Below are positions 1 to 13,240 of a stretch of 64,000 bases of DNA, in pieces (positions within the stretch are counted from its first letter, which is position 1; each line of letters begins with the position of its first letter). Source of the stretch: Epiperipatus broadwayi (lineage: Eukaryota > Onychophora > Udeonychophora > Euonychophora > Peripatidae). The notes beneath the pieces are model-generated. The model ran no database searches. It saw nothing but the letters and a program-made list of their open reading frames with translations, and was not told where the DNA came from. The position numbers and the translations under genes are program-made. The stretch is taken from NCBI GenBank assembly GCA_028023455.1, contig JAQFVV010006199.1, positions 494,001-558,000 of the forward strand, given 5' to 3'.

Positions 1-1787
1 GTCATGGAATATTCTGTTGGTGTATGTTGTACTAGCTTTCTGCATTTTATTTTGTTAATGGAAGTATTTAGTTAAAGAATTATACATATCTCCATGATCT
101 ATTTGTACTTAATAGAAATCTTTTTCAAAATTCATTATATGCTTTTATTTGAATATGTAAATTAACCAAGTCACAGAAGGGCATTTTCTGTCTCATTTTA
201 GTGTCACATCTTTCCCTCATTCCTTTACAGATGAACTTACATTAAACTGAACTCAGAAGCTTTTCAAACTTTCTACTTATTCTATCAGATTAAATAAGTT
301 TTGAACTGGATTTCTTTTGTAACCCAACAAATCATTATTGTAATATTAATCAGTGAGAAAAATGTTTTTATCCAACATTAAGGTTGCAACATCTATATTT
401 TTAGGTACTTACCTAAACCTCTCAAAAGTTAAATTAAGTTTTTATTTGAAACAATTATTACCTATCAAATTTTAGTATAAACTTAAGGTATTTTTTCTGA
501 AGCTGTTATTGCTCAAGCTGCTATAACTCATTAATAAACATTAAATCATTAATGTTAACCTTGGATAGCTCTTGGAAGCACATAATAAATACTATAATAA
601 ACAAATTAAATTCATTGATCAAATTATAATATGAGATACTTTATTTCATTTGTATTAATCAATGTAATTCATGCCATTTATAGAATTTGTTTAAACTTAG
701 TTTGTCTCAATCAATTTTTTATCTTCATAAAAGTTAGAATGTATGTTGCTGCATTAATGAATCCTTTAAGACCATAGCAAAACTAATTATTTACCTTGTT
801 AAATGCAATATAGTACTCTGGGAAAACTTTCTTTACAAGTCATGACAATATAAAGAAACCCATATATTCACAGTAGAATTCTTGGTCTCACTTTCTATTA
901 CCAAAATTTTATCCAGATTACAAAATCTTTATGTGATACAATGACCATTAAAATTCTTACTGAACTTTTTCATTCCTAGTAAGCAATTGTTCACTTCTAG
1001 ATTTAAGTTTATATATGGTCTTTTTCCCCCGACAAATATATATATAATGTTTTTTTGTTTGTTTATAATTCAGGTTTCTATTATATTTTGGCTACCATGA
1101 TGATACCATCTAGACGTAAATTTTTATAAAAAAATAAAATCTTAAAATTTTAATAACACGTGTTTAGTTACTTAAAAGTTTTACGACGAAGTATTTATTA
1201 TTTATATTTCGTATCTACAAATAATAAATGTCATCTTTAAATTTCTAGGTAAGCAAATAAGTGCGTTCAAATTCCTATACTTATAATTTTATTTGACATT
1301 ATATAATATGCCATATATATTTAAAAGTTTTAGCAACTAATTCTTATTTGAGTAAAATACAGTTTAGATGTATATTACCCCCCCCCACCCAATAATTTCT
1401 AATATGTATATATAATAGATAATAAAATTATAAAAGTTTGAAAGTCTTTGATTTTTAAACATTTCGAACAATATTGCTATTTAAGCATTTCTCTGTTAAA
1501 AGAAAAAAGAAAGCAAAATATCTAGAAACTCTTAGAGTATTAAATTTCCTTAAAAGTTGTTCTTCTTTAATTGCATAATTGAAAAGCAGCACAGGAAGAG
1601 GAGAGATTTCAGTAGAAAGAAGAAAGAAAATACCCAGAAAAATAGATTAGCTTCATTTTTATGACAATGAAAACTGAGATAAAAAAGTTAGACTATAGTC
1701 ATTAAATATATATACGTGTGTGTACGCGTATGTTTATGTGCCAATGTGTACATATATATATGAGTATATTTTTAATTATACATTTAT
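1..1787. other. AT-rich DNA, nothing identified
   Basis: No gene, recognisable repeat protein or RNA gene was seen. The stretch has short low-complexity runs only, such as the C-rich run near 1379-1389 and a mixed TG/TA run near 1710-1765 beside the LINE scrap that follows. Confidence 0.5.
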
Positions 1788-1985
1788 TTATGTAAATACG
1801 TATACATTATCATTATTTTCAACCATTATCATTCCAATGCAAGATGAAGATCTCTCCAAGTTTAATCCAGTTTCACCGATCTCTAGATCTGTTTTTCCAT
1901 AACATACTAGCAAACTTCCTATTTCATCTATCCATTTCAAAGGCATTTTACAAACTTTTGGGATCCAGTTTAACATTTAACTATC
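1788..1985 (-). pseudogene. RTE-type LINE, 3' terminal scrap
   Basis: Read on the minus strand, this piece encodes the last residues of an RTE/BovB-type LINE polyprotein. It has a WIDEIG-like stretch, then GLNLERSSSCIGMIMVENND and an AT-rich end. The nearly complete RTE copy at 32.9-35.5 kb ends in the equivalent GLNLERPYSCNGLIMVDD followed by a GATGAT run, which is what identifies the scrap. The upstream domains are missing, as expected for a severely 5'-truncated insertion. About 60 codons stay open, but the piece cannot be functional. A similar minus-strand scrap lies at 35.6 kb. Confidence 0.75.
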
Positions 1986-4479
1986 TATTTTTATTTCTTC
2001 TAGTAATATTTTCAGTCCAGCTTCATTTCAGTTAATTTTTTCTACATGTTAAATATGTATTTATGTGTAGAAATATACATATTATTGTTACCACATGGGG
2101 TAAGTAATGCTTTATTAGCCTGTGAAGTTGAACATTTTTTAAATAGCAGAAAGTTTTTAAGAAAATCCCAAATGGTTAAGATTGCCAATTCATAACTGTC
2201 ACCCAAAATTTTTTAAAACGAATGTCTCATTATCATATGTTAAAAATGAAATTCATTATTATGCACAGGTTATAGTAATAAAAACCACATTGAATAAAAA
2301 CAAATGTTGATTCAGATTTGATCAAAGAAACATCAAAAAACTTAAAGATGTTGATGGCATAACATATGTAGCTTAAAAGATGGGGGGGGGGGGAACCTCA
2401 CAATTATCATTTAAAAAAATAAAGAACAAAATGAAAAGATAGCACTATGGCTAAATAGTATCAATAGTTGATTCTAAAGTTAATAATAAAGGTGAATAAA
2501 CGATTGACAAGTTTTGTTTCATTGGATTATTTTTCACTAATAATGGTTACAAGAGTTAAGTGAGTTTGCTGCAGATATAAAATTGGTAAGAATTGTCCTG
2601 AACAATTCAGAAAAGATTTTTTAATATAGGGTCATACCTTCAAAAATTAAAATCAAAATTGTTCAAGTTGTGATGTGCCTCTGATTCTTTATGGATGTGA
2701 AAGTTGAATGCAGAAGAAAATTACTGTGAAAAGTATTAATGCTTTTAAAATATGATACTGGTGATAGACTGGTAAGGAATGAACTAATGGATACTTTATC
2801 AGATTAGGCCTGAACTCATTTTTGAAACACTAATTACTTCTTAAAGTAGTCTTATTTTGTTCATATCATAAGACAATATAATTATTTAAATTTGTATAAT
2901 GCTTGGAATAGTTGATAATAAAGAAGAAAATAGCCAGAAGTGAATTTGAATGTACCAGTGAGCGGTGTAAAAATCTAAACAAGTGATAGCTTATGATTGA
3001 GAAATACTATTCAAGTGAATGTTGCCATAATAGTATCTATGTTGAGACACACAACTTTGCGAACATTTTAAAAATAATTACATGATAACTGGAAAATGTA
3101 TATTTATTTTGTAAGTTAAAAGAAAAATAATAATAATTTTGAGTATAATAGTAATAAATATAGGAAACATATAATTTGGATAACTTTGGGAAAGATGATG
3201 ATTAATTTAAAATATCCATTCAAAGAAATGAGTAGATAGACATTCATCAACTCTTAATAAAATATTTTAAAAATAAACTCTAAATTAATAATTAATTCTA
3301 ACATAATATCAATTCATTCTTTTATTAATAATATGTAAACATAAATGAAATATCTCTACTAATATATGTTAATTATATATGTATTTGATGCAAATGAATT
3401 AAATGCACAATTTTCTCTCGAGACATTTATTGCAATTAATTTTTAAAAAAATGAAATCATGAAATAAAATTATTTTACAGAGTTTTTAAATTTTTTGAAA
3501 AAGGAATTTGAAACGATCAAAACATCACGTGATCACCATTTCATGTGCTACTGAATTTGAAACGTTAGGTACGATTTTAATTTTAGAATACAGTATAAAA
3601 GTCTTTCGAAAAGTAGATTTGAGCTGAATCATATGATTCAAACTTGATAAAATAAAAAATACTCTTTAAAAATACTTTTAAATTTATTGACTAGAATTTT
3701 ATCGATTAAATCAAAAAGTGTTGTTAATAATAACGAAAAGAGAGTGAATCTAAAATATTTGCTACTTTTTGCTATAAATTTAAAAATAAAACTTCGTTTG
3801 TTCTATTTCAAATTCATAATACTTTAAAGAGGTTAAACGTAAAGATATTCAAAGTTAATATATATTCAAAACTATAAAAAAAAAAAATCTTAATGCGTTT
3901 AGTCATTCAATATTATCATATAATATGACTCTTTTTTCAAATACTAAACAATAATCAGTTTTTAGAACAAGTAAAATTTATTTCAGTATTCAAAACAGAA
4001 TATATAAATATCACATGATCACCATTCTTTATGCTTACATATACAACTGTATGAAGAATTTTGCCTCTCGATTTTTACTGAAATTCATTTTCTAATGAAC
4101 GAATAAGTCATGTCATGTTTAGTTTATGTTAATGTTTTCGAAATGTTTATTTTTTGTATACATATATATATATCTTGGAAGTTAAGATATATATTACACA
4201 TTGTTAATTAAATTTTTATTTGAAAATTTGTTTATAATACATGCTAAAATAAAATGGACAAAATAGTTTATATTTTCTGCATTATAATTCAGATTTAATA
4301 TATCTGGATACAAAAGGTACCTGATGATAGCACATGTTTTTAAAATAGATTTAAAGATATCTTTTTAAACGTTACAAGTATGGAATCATATTTAAATAGT
4401 ATAATGTGTAAGAAAAGAAAATACTCAGTAATAATGATTTTATTTTAAAACAAATAATGCTTGGAAATTATTAAAATTT
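1986..4479. other. AT-rich DNA, nothing identified
   Basis: No coding similarity or structured RNA was recognised. A run of about 12 G lies near 2382-2393. A short hairpin with A/T-rich arms sits near 4165-4195. Confidence 0.45.
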
Positions 4480-4770
4480 TATTTATAAATATGAATGACT
4501 AAAGAGTTGGAGAGTGGAGAGGATTGAAGTCTGCCTATTAAATTATATAGATTTGCTATCTTAATATAAACCAAGCACTGGTTATATATATATATGTGGA
4601 AGATAATCATTCGAACCAACTGATGAGTGCTGGTTCTGCATGAAATATGTATATTGGAGATCATTTATCTTTTTCACATGTATGTGGTCATGTGTATCGG
4701 TTATATTATATAGAGAAATGACTGTAGGGAGATTGAAAGTCTGGGTTCAAATCCCCTTTAATTAAATTCT
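4480..4770 (+). repeat. Dispersed repeat with hammerhead core and tRNA-like B box
   Basis: This roughly 290-bp unit recurs at 45970-46225. Shared landmarks in order are GAGTTGGAG, GGATTGAAG, a CTATCTTAATAT stretch, a TATATATA run, ACCAACTGATGA, GCATGAAATA and a CATATATGTG-like part. The 4.5-kb copy also ends with GGGTTCAAATCCCC (4743-4756), which fits the B box/T arm of a tRNA-derived pol III promoter. No open frame spans it. I infer a short non-autonomous retroelement, either SINE-like or retrozyme-like; the family name is unknown to me. The ends are approximate because only two copies are visible here. Confidence 0.65.
4602..4669 (+). ncRNA. Candidate hammerhead ribozyme (minimal stem III)
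   Basis: All core parts of a hammerhead are present in order. CTGATGA is at 4620-4626. Stem II pairs GTGC (4627-4630) with GCAT (4638-4641), including one G-U pair. GAAA is at 4642-4645. A very short stem III uses the last A of GAAA plus TA against TAT at 4650-4652 with a two-base loop. The cleavage triplet ATA ends at 4653. Stem I pairs CCAA (4616-4619) with TTGG (4654-4657), and an outer helix pairs GATAA (4602-4606) with TTATC (4665-4669). A stem III this short is typical of PLE and animal retrozyme hammerheads, which act best as dimers. Activity is inferred, not shown. Confidence 0.55.
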
Positions 4771-6419
4771 ATTATACATTTTATTTATATCTGAGACCAT
4801 GATATAGACCTCTCTAAATAATAATAATAATAATAATAATCATATTATTTATATTAATAGTATCTATCAAGGATAACAAAATCATTTACAATATTAACTG
4901 CTGAATAGATTAATAGATTTAATAATTTTATAATGGAAGGACATATGTTATTGTATAGTCACAAATATTCTACTAAAATGAATTATCTCACAGAATAATA
5001 ACTCCAATGGATAAGTTGTAGACAAATGTTTCACAACCCAATGTCCAGTAAAACATTAATATCGTTTTAATGAGTCTAATTCTATTATTTTAAAAAAATA
5101 TTATAAAAAATAATATATATATATATATACATACACTGTAATGTTTCAAACTTAGCCTGAGCAAAGCATTGATTTGATTTGCAAGTTGTAGATATCTCTA
5201 AATAAAGAGTTAATCTAATAATCGATAGAATAAGAGGCTTAGATAGTGATAGAAAGAAAGAAATAGAATTATTGAATGTTAACTATTTTAAATGCTATTG
5301 TGAATTTAGGACAGGTATATATATTCAGTATTTCTTAGACTTTATAAACTTTGATTCAAAGGAGAGGAGAATAGAAAAATAAATAATTAATGTATTCTTA
5401 TACCAAAAGAGACCAGGAATATAAATATTTCAATAACAAATGCAAAAGAACAAAATTAAGCAAGTTTAGATGAATTTGCAATTGCAAAAGTTGGTAATAA
5501 GTTTTTTTTACAAAAACAGAGCATTGGTATAATATAGAAACAACAGTTTGGTCAAGTATTTGTATACATTGGCTGGAATAAGACCCGTTATTAAATATAG
5601 TTTTTGAGGTGCATTATTTCTATAAATATATAATGCTTTATAGACTGAGTACTATCTTGAAAAATATATTTATATTAATCAATCTTTTCTAACTAAAAAT
5701 TTTAGTTGCTCAAAGAGTTTTATGTCCATCTTACATACAAAATAAAAATGTAATTTTTTTGATAAAATGAAATGCCAGAGACATAACAGAAATAGTTTAA
5801 TATAACTTATAGTAGTTTCATATGATTTGATAGATTCAAAATTATTTTTCTCAGTATATGTATTATAACATTTTGATACTAGTTCATTTCATTTTGCATT
5901 TTAAGGGTAAAAGGACTTGCATCATACAGTTGTTTTCTAAGTTCATCACATATAGTAAAATTTGTCCATTAATTCATACAATCAAAGAAACAGCATTATA
6001 GATATATGCAAAAAATAGAATTTAAATATCATCACATTAAAAACAGAATATACAACAGTTATATTTTTAGTCATGGGTATGACAAACATACCTTAACAGT
6101 TTGCTTGATAGTAATTTATTTGTTTAAAAAAACATGTTTTTATTATATGGCAGTTGCAAGTTAGTAAGTGCTTATATATTCTAATAAACAAGGTGTTAAA
6201 CAATATACTAATAAAGACAAACAGGCTATTTTTCATGGATTGTGAATATATACATGTATACATCCACATTTCTTTGTCAGAAAAATCAAAAATAAAATAC
6301 TACACCATTTGTTACACACCCACATGCATGCATACACATATATATATATATATATGTTATACTTAATGTTTTCACGGTTATATGATGTAGATAAATTATA
6401 TATATATATATATATATAG
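4771..6419. other. AT-rich DNA with simple repeats
   Basis: No gene seen. The stretch holds an (AAT)n run at about 4817-4840 and (AT)n runs at about 5114-5130, 6336-6356 and 6396-6418. The rest is unassigned. Confidence 0.5.
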
Positions 6420-7040
6420 TAGCAGAATAAAAAGTTGTCTTAGAGATTTGGGCAGAATTTTATAACTGACATGAAAAGATGATGATGAAATAACCTTTAT
6501 TATTAACCTTTATATCATGATACCATTGGTAACAGATCAGATATGACAAGACCATGATAGAGTGAAACTGTTGAATTAGGCCTTGCACATCCATTTATAA
6601 CAGAATAAATATGTTGTCTGCTAACCTCTATTATAGCCCCAATAATTTAGGCAGCATTTGTAACAGATAGAAAATAGAGTCATGGGAAATAATAACTTCA
6701 ATATAGCATGTATAAAATATAGCTCAGTCATTAGTCATCCTATGTAACAGAATGAAAATAAGCTCTGAAGTGGAACATCATTTGTAATTGAATAAAATGT
6801 AAATTAAAGAAAAATAATACTAATTTTATAATGCCTTGTGAATAATAGGATTATTCATAACAGATTAAATATAATATACCAAGCTAAACAAATGGTAATC
6901 AATAAATAATCATTCAGTATTTAAAATAATCATTTATCTAATTACATATCTGACTGTTAACTATACTAAAACAAAGCAGTGATGATAATCTTTATTATAG
7001 CATCATGAGTTCAGACAGCATTTAGAATAAATAGAAAACA
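6420..7040 (+). repeat. Decayed periodic repeat, TAACAG motif
   Basis: A degenerate phrase like ATTTRTAACAGAWTAAAATA recurs with spacing of about 60-85 bases: near 6528, 6598, 6660, 6745 and 6857, with a weaker form near 7020. The phrases alternate with CTTTATTAT or CATCATGA-like stretches. It looks like an old minisatellite; looser echoes may continue to about 8.3 kb. No protein is encoded. Confidence 0.35.
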
Positions 7041-10000
7041 AACAAAATTATCATTTCAGATACTCTAAATATAATCCTTACTTAAAATAGATTAAAATAA
7101 GGCAATTAAATCAAATATCATTGTCCCAAAACAATGATATATGCTTAAGATATATTTCACTTATAATCAAATGAAAATAATGATAAATCATTCAACAACT
7201 AAATTCTAATATACCTAATGAATCAAATATAATAATATCAATTTATACTAAAATTTAATGATGTTCATATCTAAATAAAATAATTCAAAAATGATTGAAA
7301 TAACATTGTCAGTATATCCTATAAGTCTACAATATTCATAATATCTAAATAATTAATTTTAAATCCCACTTAATAAAATAATAATACCTAATGCAGCCAT
7401 ACTATACTCATATATTGGCATTTTTCTTGCTAATTAAGCTAGTTATAACAATATAAAATACTTAATATTGATGTAACATCAATAAACCTAGAAGATAATC
7501 TTGAATCTATACTATCTAATCATACCAGTATATAAAAGAAACAGTAGATTTCTATTGGATATTTACTTAAGTACAATTAACTAATCATAGCAGTTTATTT
7601 TAAATATTTTGTAACTAAATTATTAAAATTGTATATTATAACAATCAATATATATATATATATAAAGAATTATTAGCATTTATTATAATCAAGTATGAAT
7701 ATTAAAATTTAATATTTAATTAGATTTATGATCCACATCAATTAAATCTAAATATAATTAAAACAAATCATTCTGACTTATAACAGAACAAAATATACTA
7801 CTATCAACTTTATAAATGAATAAGATTAAGATCTTATTGACCAACCATGAACTCAATACAGTACCTGTTCCATCAATAATAATTTGGATAAAACATGCAA
7901 ATATTTGATTATAATTACCATATAAAGTTTATATTCAGTCCAAGTTAATATAAAAAAAAAAGTAAAACCATACCAATCCTGGGATTTTATTTCTGGATTA
8001 TATGATATAGTTATTTCCAATAAACTTTACTATGTAGTCAGTTTATCTTGTCCCACTCAAATATTATTAATCAAAGAATTTATATTACGCAATTGAACAA
8101 TAATCAGACAAGTTCATTTGATTTAAGTTAAATTAAAATTTATTAATAAATGAATATCAGTTATATAATAAAAAATATATATGATGAATAGATTATAAAC
8201 AACCAAAATTCACTGACATTAATATATTTAAATATGTAATTGCCTATCAATCTCCAATTATTTAATACCAAATATGAAACAGATAAGTCTATGTAACACA
8301 AAATATGTTGCAGGATATTCATACTTTCCAAGAACTTTTAATAAAAAAGATGCATATATATATAAAGGTAAATCTAGTTTATTTGTAATATAAATTTAAG
8401 AGAACAAAATAAAGTGAATACTTATTGCAATATATCTTTTGTTGAATTTATATAATATTAATGACATACTACATGACTATGCGCCAAAAAACTAGCTCAA
8501 TGGTTGATGATGATTTGAGACCCCTGAACTGACACTAATAATGGATAATAAACTAACTAAAGATAATTTTAAGTTGAATCATATGTATATTTTCGGGTTG
8601 CCAACACAGACAGCGAGCATTAACATTAAATAATCATTGAATAAAAGAGTTAAGAAACCAAGTGTGTTAATAAAATGTTTAATAATAATAGTAATAGTTT
8701 TTGTTCAACTTTTAAATGATGACTATATTGATTACCTCTAGTCCTTAAACAGAGTTTATGATTACAATAAGAATGGCAGTCCCTATTATATGCCAACAAC
8801 TATTACGCAATATTATGGAAGTCTAAATGTCTATGCCCCCAACAAGAAAATAAAGGCAGATAAAAGTATTCAGTGGTGACAGAAACTATTATTCTAATTT
8901 TATATGAAAGAATGTGAGATTTATTTTCACATTCGCAAATCCATTCATGAAGAGCAAGATACGTATTTAGGGCATAACTTTAACCTTTACTAAAAAACTT
9001 ATTTAAGTAGAGATGACTAAGAATTTATTCGACTTTAATGAAATCACTTCATCACAAATTATGAGAATAAGAGAGGGCTTTACTGGAACAGAGAGGTAAC
9101 AGTGCTGCTGAATTATGAGCTATAAAATGAACAGGAATAATAATAGCTTGTTGGTGATTTAAGTAGTATGGCAGCTTGTATTTTACAAGTCTTACTGCTC
9201 TTTAAGGAGATGTGGAACATGGGGAAAGCCAGGCCAAGTCATAGCTACAAACCTTTGGTGTTCCAAATATAATATAAGCAGGGGAGGAAGTGCTTTCTTC
9301 CTCAATAATTAAAATAATCGTAATATCACCAATGACAAAACCTATTGAGCGAAAGATTTTCCTGCGTCAGCAACGTTCAAAGATGATGACTTGATAGTCA
9401 CCATTTGAATAATAAAACACAATTTATTATAGAATGATCTATGTGATGACTTGATCAAATTAATTAAAGTCAAACGAACTTTTAACTAAAATTATTTTAA
9501 AGCAGTTATAAAATTATATTAATTATGCCCCAAACATCATGCCCTTCCTGAATATTAATATATAGTAAAAAAAATTTGGATTAGAATGTATTCATTTGAT
9601 TCCTTTATCAACCCCTTTGCAAAAATATTTTAAGATTATAAATATAATTAGATAAACATTTGTTAACCTGATAAAAGAGCTGGGGACATAGGTTAGAAAT
9701 GGAGCTAATGATTTATTATTAGCCAATTATAAAAATAGCAAACATTGAATATATTCTTTTGACTCAATGATTAATAGAACCATATAAATTTAGTTCTAAT
9801 GGGTGGAAATTACTATCAGACTTAATATATTATTACTTGTATAAGGCAAATGGAACAGGGGAGATCATCAAGTCGAAGGATTATTGGCATATAATTAAAA
9901 ATAAATGACATTAATAAATTACTCAATAAATACATATAATACAATAAATGAACTGCCATCGTAAGAAAGGAAAGTTAAATTAGATTGAGAGAATTACTAT

Positions 10001-10089
10001 ATAATTTAAAATAGCATAAATAAAAAGAAAGCTTTATACAGATTTTTACATTCAAGAATGAGAAGAGCTTTTAAAGGGAGTGTAAAGTA
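7041..10089. other. AT-rich DNA, nothing certain
   Basis: No gene seen. Around 8810-8870 a short frame reads GSLNVYAPNKK, reminiscent of a LINE endonuclease YAPN motif, and near 8495-8515 TGGTTGATGATGATTT resembles an RTE 3' tail. Neither is long enough to call. Composition becomes less AT-rich from about 8.8 to 9.4 kb without recognisable content. Confidence 0.4.
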
Positions 10090-10520
10090 AAGTTCGGAAA
10101 TGGCCAGAAAGTTATGGTTTATTATGGAATTATATTACCATTTCTTCTGGGGCTGGTTCCTTAGTTTACATGTCCGAGTTGGTGGAAAAGTAGGCACGTA
10201 TTTGGTAAATTACTTGAATGACATTTTGATTGATTTTTTTCATGATTTTTGGGCAGCACGATTGGTCCAGAAAGGATTTAGCAGCTTCATTGAAGATTTT
10301 CAGGGGATTTCAGGAACCGTAGTCTGATCCCTGAAGTTTAGCCCCTCACCATGATAGAAACACTATTTAAAATCATAATTTAAAAATGCACAGAGTTTAA
10401 TGGTACTTCTCTAAACAAAGATGGCTTCTCCTTCTCCAAACTTTTCCAGTCTATTTATACTGTCCTCTGATGCCTTCAGGCTAGTGCTTCTTTCATATCA
10501 ATGTTACAAAATTTTACTAA
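10090..10520. other. Unassigned, less AT-rich patch
   Basis: This patch is visibly richer in G+C than its surroundings and holds a 75-codon plus-strand frame from 10100 whose product is rich in Trp, Phe and His and resembles nothing I know. The minus strand is also free of stops over short runs. It may be a piece of an unrecognised mobile element. A gene call is not justified. Confidence 0.3.
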
Positions 10521-11508
10521 TTGTTTTTAGATACATTCCCTCGATAAGGCTTTCAAACTCATTAACTTGAATTCATTTTCTAATTAGAAAATGAATTTTT
10601 AAAATCAGAAAAATGATTTTAATTAGGAACCATCCTTACATTTTAAATAATTATCTTTTTCCTAATTAATAAAACTTTACCCATTGTTTTTGGAAAGGGT
10701 CAATTTGAAAGTTTATCGAAAGAATGTAGCTTTTAATCACTAAAATTTGAACAAACTATTTAAAAGTAAAATAAAACATTCCCAATGCAATGAAACTTTA
10801 AAACAAATATATATATATATATATATTTAAATATTTATAAATATATACACACAATCCATGCAGTTATAATATATATAAATTTATGAATAATTCTATCATG
10901 AATTTATTAATAGAATTGATTAATTTAAACCTCAAACAAGTTAATTTTAACACACATTTATGTAATAGTTTTTCTTTAAGGAAATTAGCGTGGACTGAAC
11001 ATATAAAGCCCCATTGCATTGGAAATTCAAGGTTAGTACTAGGGTTTGAAGTGGGCTTCTGGTGAGATGTCATGAAGCTAGGATCGAACTTAGATCCAAC
11101 TGCTTCAATACCTGAAGTTATTTTAAAATCAATAAATAAAAAAATTGAATATTTTTAAATATTAAAATAATAATTACTATACCACAAAGTATAAGTTTAA
11201 ACTTAGAAAAACATAAATCTTTTATATTTTGTTATGTAAGTAGATTACTATTTAACTTAAAATTGTATATTATTTACTGATAAACAACATATATTTTAAA
11301 TGAAGAGAAACAAAAAATATAGCAATACTAATGGTAAACATAAATAAATGACCTGAATGACAGTCTTTAAATACTGTATTTCCAGAATGGCATCACAATT
11401 CTGATGTCTATTTTAAACTACAAACCAATAGTATGTCCTTGTTCCAGAGAATAAATAATATATTCATGAAAACTTTTAAATTCAAAGTGCATTTTATTGA
11501 TTCCAGTG

Positions 11509-11539
<31 letters not shown>

Positions 11540-12944
11540 AATTATTCTTTAAAATAATAATTATTTGTTTTGAATGACATTACACACATAAATATTAGTC
11601 TTATATTCATGATAATATGATGAGATATCCTTTCATAAGCAAGTATTATTTTAAAATATTATGAATGAATAGACGCTAGCTTTGTATAGGATGATATGAT
11701 GGGAAATTAAACTAATTTATATCTTTGATATAATTGTTCAATCAATCTAGTAAAATAACTCAGGCAGATAGATAAAACTCTTGTACACCGTCTGACATTT
11801 GTATTCCATCTTTAAAATATAGGTAACCTTGATTTTGATAAAAAAATATTATGATGCTTTATGATGTAGTGAAGAAATTTTGATGATTTTTTCCTTTTAT
11901 AATAAATTGTCATTTTCCCACAAAACTTTCTTAATATGCTGCCCAGTTCATGGGCAGACAACGTTGATTCTTATCCTCCATTCTGTTCAATTAAGTATAA
12001 TTTTTAAAAAAATAAAAAGGAAATCATATAAAGAAATTTATATATGTTTTTATTTAAAGCCAAAACAAGAGATAGAATGAGTTCAACCTATTCAGTTCTA
12101 TTTATAAGATTTTTTCATTGACATCAGTGTAACTACAGCAATTCTCTATATTCAGTCTTTAAACAATTTCCAGTAGTGTTCCATAGATTTTAAAAAAAAT
12201 ATTATTACACAATAATGATAAATTAAAAAAAAACCATTTCACAATTATTATATATAATAAATATTTACATTATTAATATACAAATACTATTTTTCATTCT
12301 AACATAAATTAAACAATTTATGATACATTCTCACAGTATTACCCTGGAAATATATTTTTATACAAATTTTCTGAGTATAATATATCATACAAATAAAAAT
12401 AACAAATATATTTAAAATGTTAAACATTAACTGAAATGCATCTCAAATTTCAGTAGGTTATATATATATATATATATATTATTGCAGAAACTAATGGAAT
12501 TTTTAAAGAACTGGTAATAATACCTCTTTGTCTTAAAAATAACTGAATTTTTTTAATAAGTAAATGAATTCCTGAAGCTATATCACTTGATCTTAAAATT
12601 AATTATATTGTTATAATTTATAAAAATAAATACATTAAAAATAGCTGGATTAAATAAGGCTATGGAATATTATTATTTGTTATAGTAAATTTAATTGTGA
12701 AGATTTTATTGAATAGATGACTTTCACTCAGAGATGAACACTTTTAGCAGACTCAATACAGTTTTAAATAATCAAACAGCCTTCCCTTCAAATATAATTT
12801 TATTACCAGGAAACATGATTTATTTATTAATTTTTATTGATTTGTCAAAGTGCTTGATTTAATTAACAAGAGGATTTATGTCAATCTTTGAAATAACATG
12901 TTTTAATATTAATTTATTTATAAATAGCTAATATATAGTGACAT
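10521..12944. other. AT-rich DNA with (AT)n runs and one tRNA-like trace
   Basis: No gene seen. (AT)n runs lie at about 10808-10826, 11513-11538 and 12460-12479. On the minus strand, around 11065-11110, a stretch containing AAGTTCGATCCTAG looks like a tRNA T arm/B box. It is too short to assign and may be the edge of a tRNA-derived repeat. Confidence 0.4.
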
Positions 12945-13127
12945 GTTGGAAGTTGTATTTATATATTAGACTATTTCTATCACCTAATATTAAGTATTGA
13001 ATGCTTTTAAAAAACCGAACTTTATTTAAATTTTCCAATTACATTCAATAGTAACTGATACCACATTGGTTAATATATTTATGTTTCAAAAGGTATTATT
13101 CTTCTCTCTTCATTAGGTGTTTCTGGG

Positions 13128-13240
13128 CCTGACCAATGACAGTACTAGTATGGGAATCAAACTGGAACCATTACATTGTTGAATATTGAATTTTAAATGC
13201 TCTAACCGACTGAGCCATTCTGCCAAAGGCAAAAGTCTGT
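13128..13240 (-). repeat. tRNA-like sequence at outer end of left PLE arm
   Basis: On the minus strand the order is GGCTCAGTCGGTTAGAGCAT (D arm and A box) followed by about 35 bases and GGTTCCAGTTTGATTCCCA (T arm and B box). An acceptor stem is not convincing and the anticodon part is A/T-rich, so this is a tRNA-derived repeat or tRNA pseudogene. The same sequence lies at the mirror position in the right arm, so it was already next to the PLE 3' end before the inverted duplication. Confidence 0.65.

Noticed and set aside
6333-6418. Promoter TATA boxes from (TA)n runs
   Set aside because: Simple repeats of this kind occur throughout the window without any gene downstream.
8800-8880. YAPN-like endonuclease motif suggesting another LINE
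   Set aside because: Only about ten residues match and stops follow immediately; no second motif is in order.
10100-10327. 75-codon frame in a less AT-rich patch as a possible exon
   Set aside because: No motif or convincing splice signals and no recognisable family; kept only as an unassigned patch.
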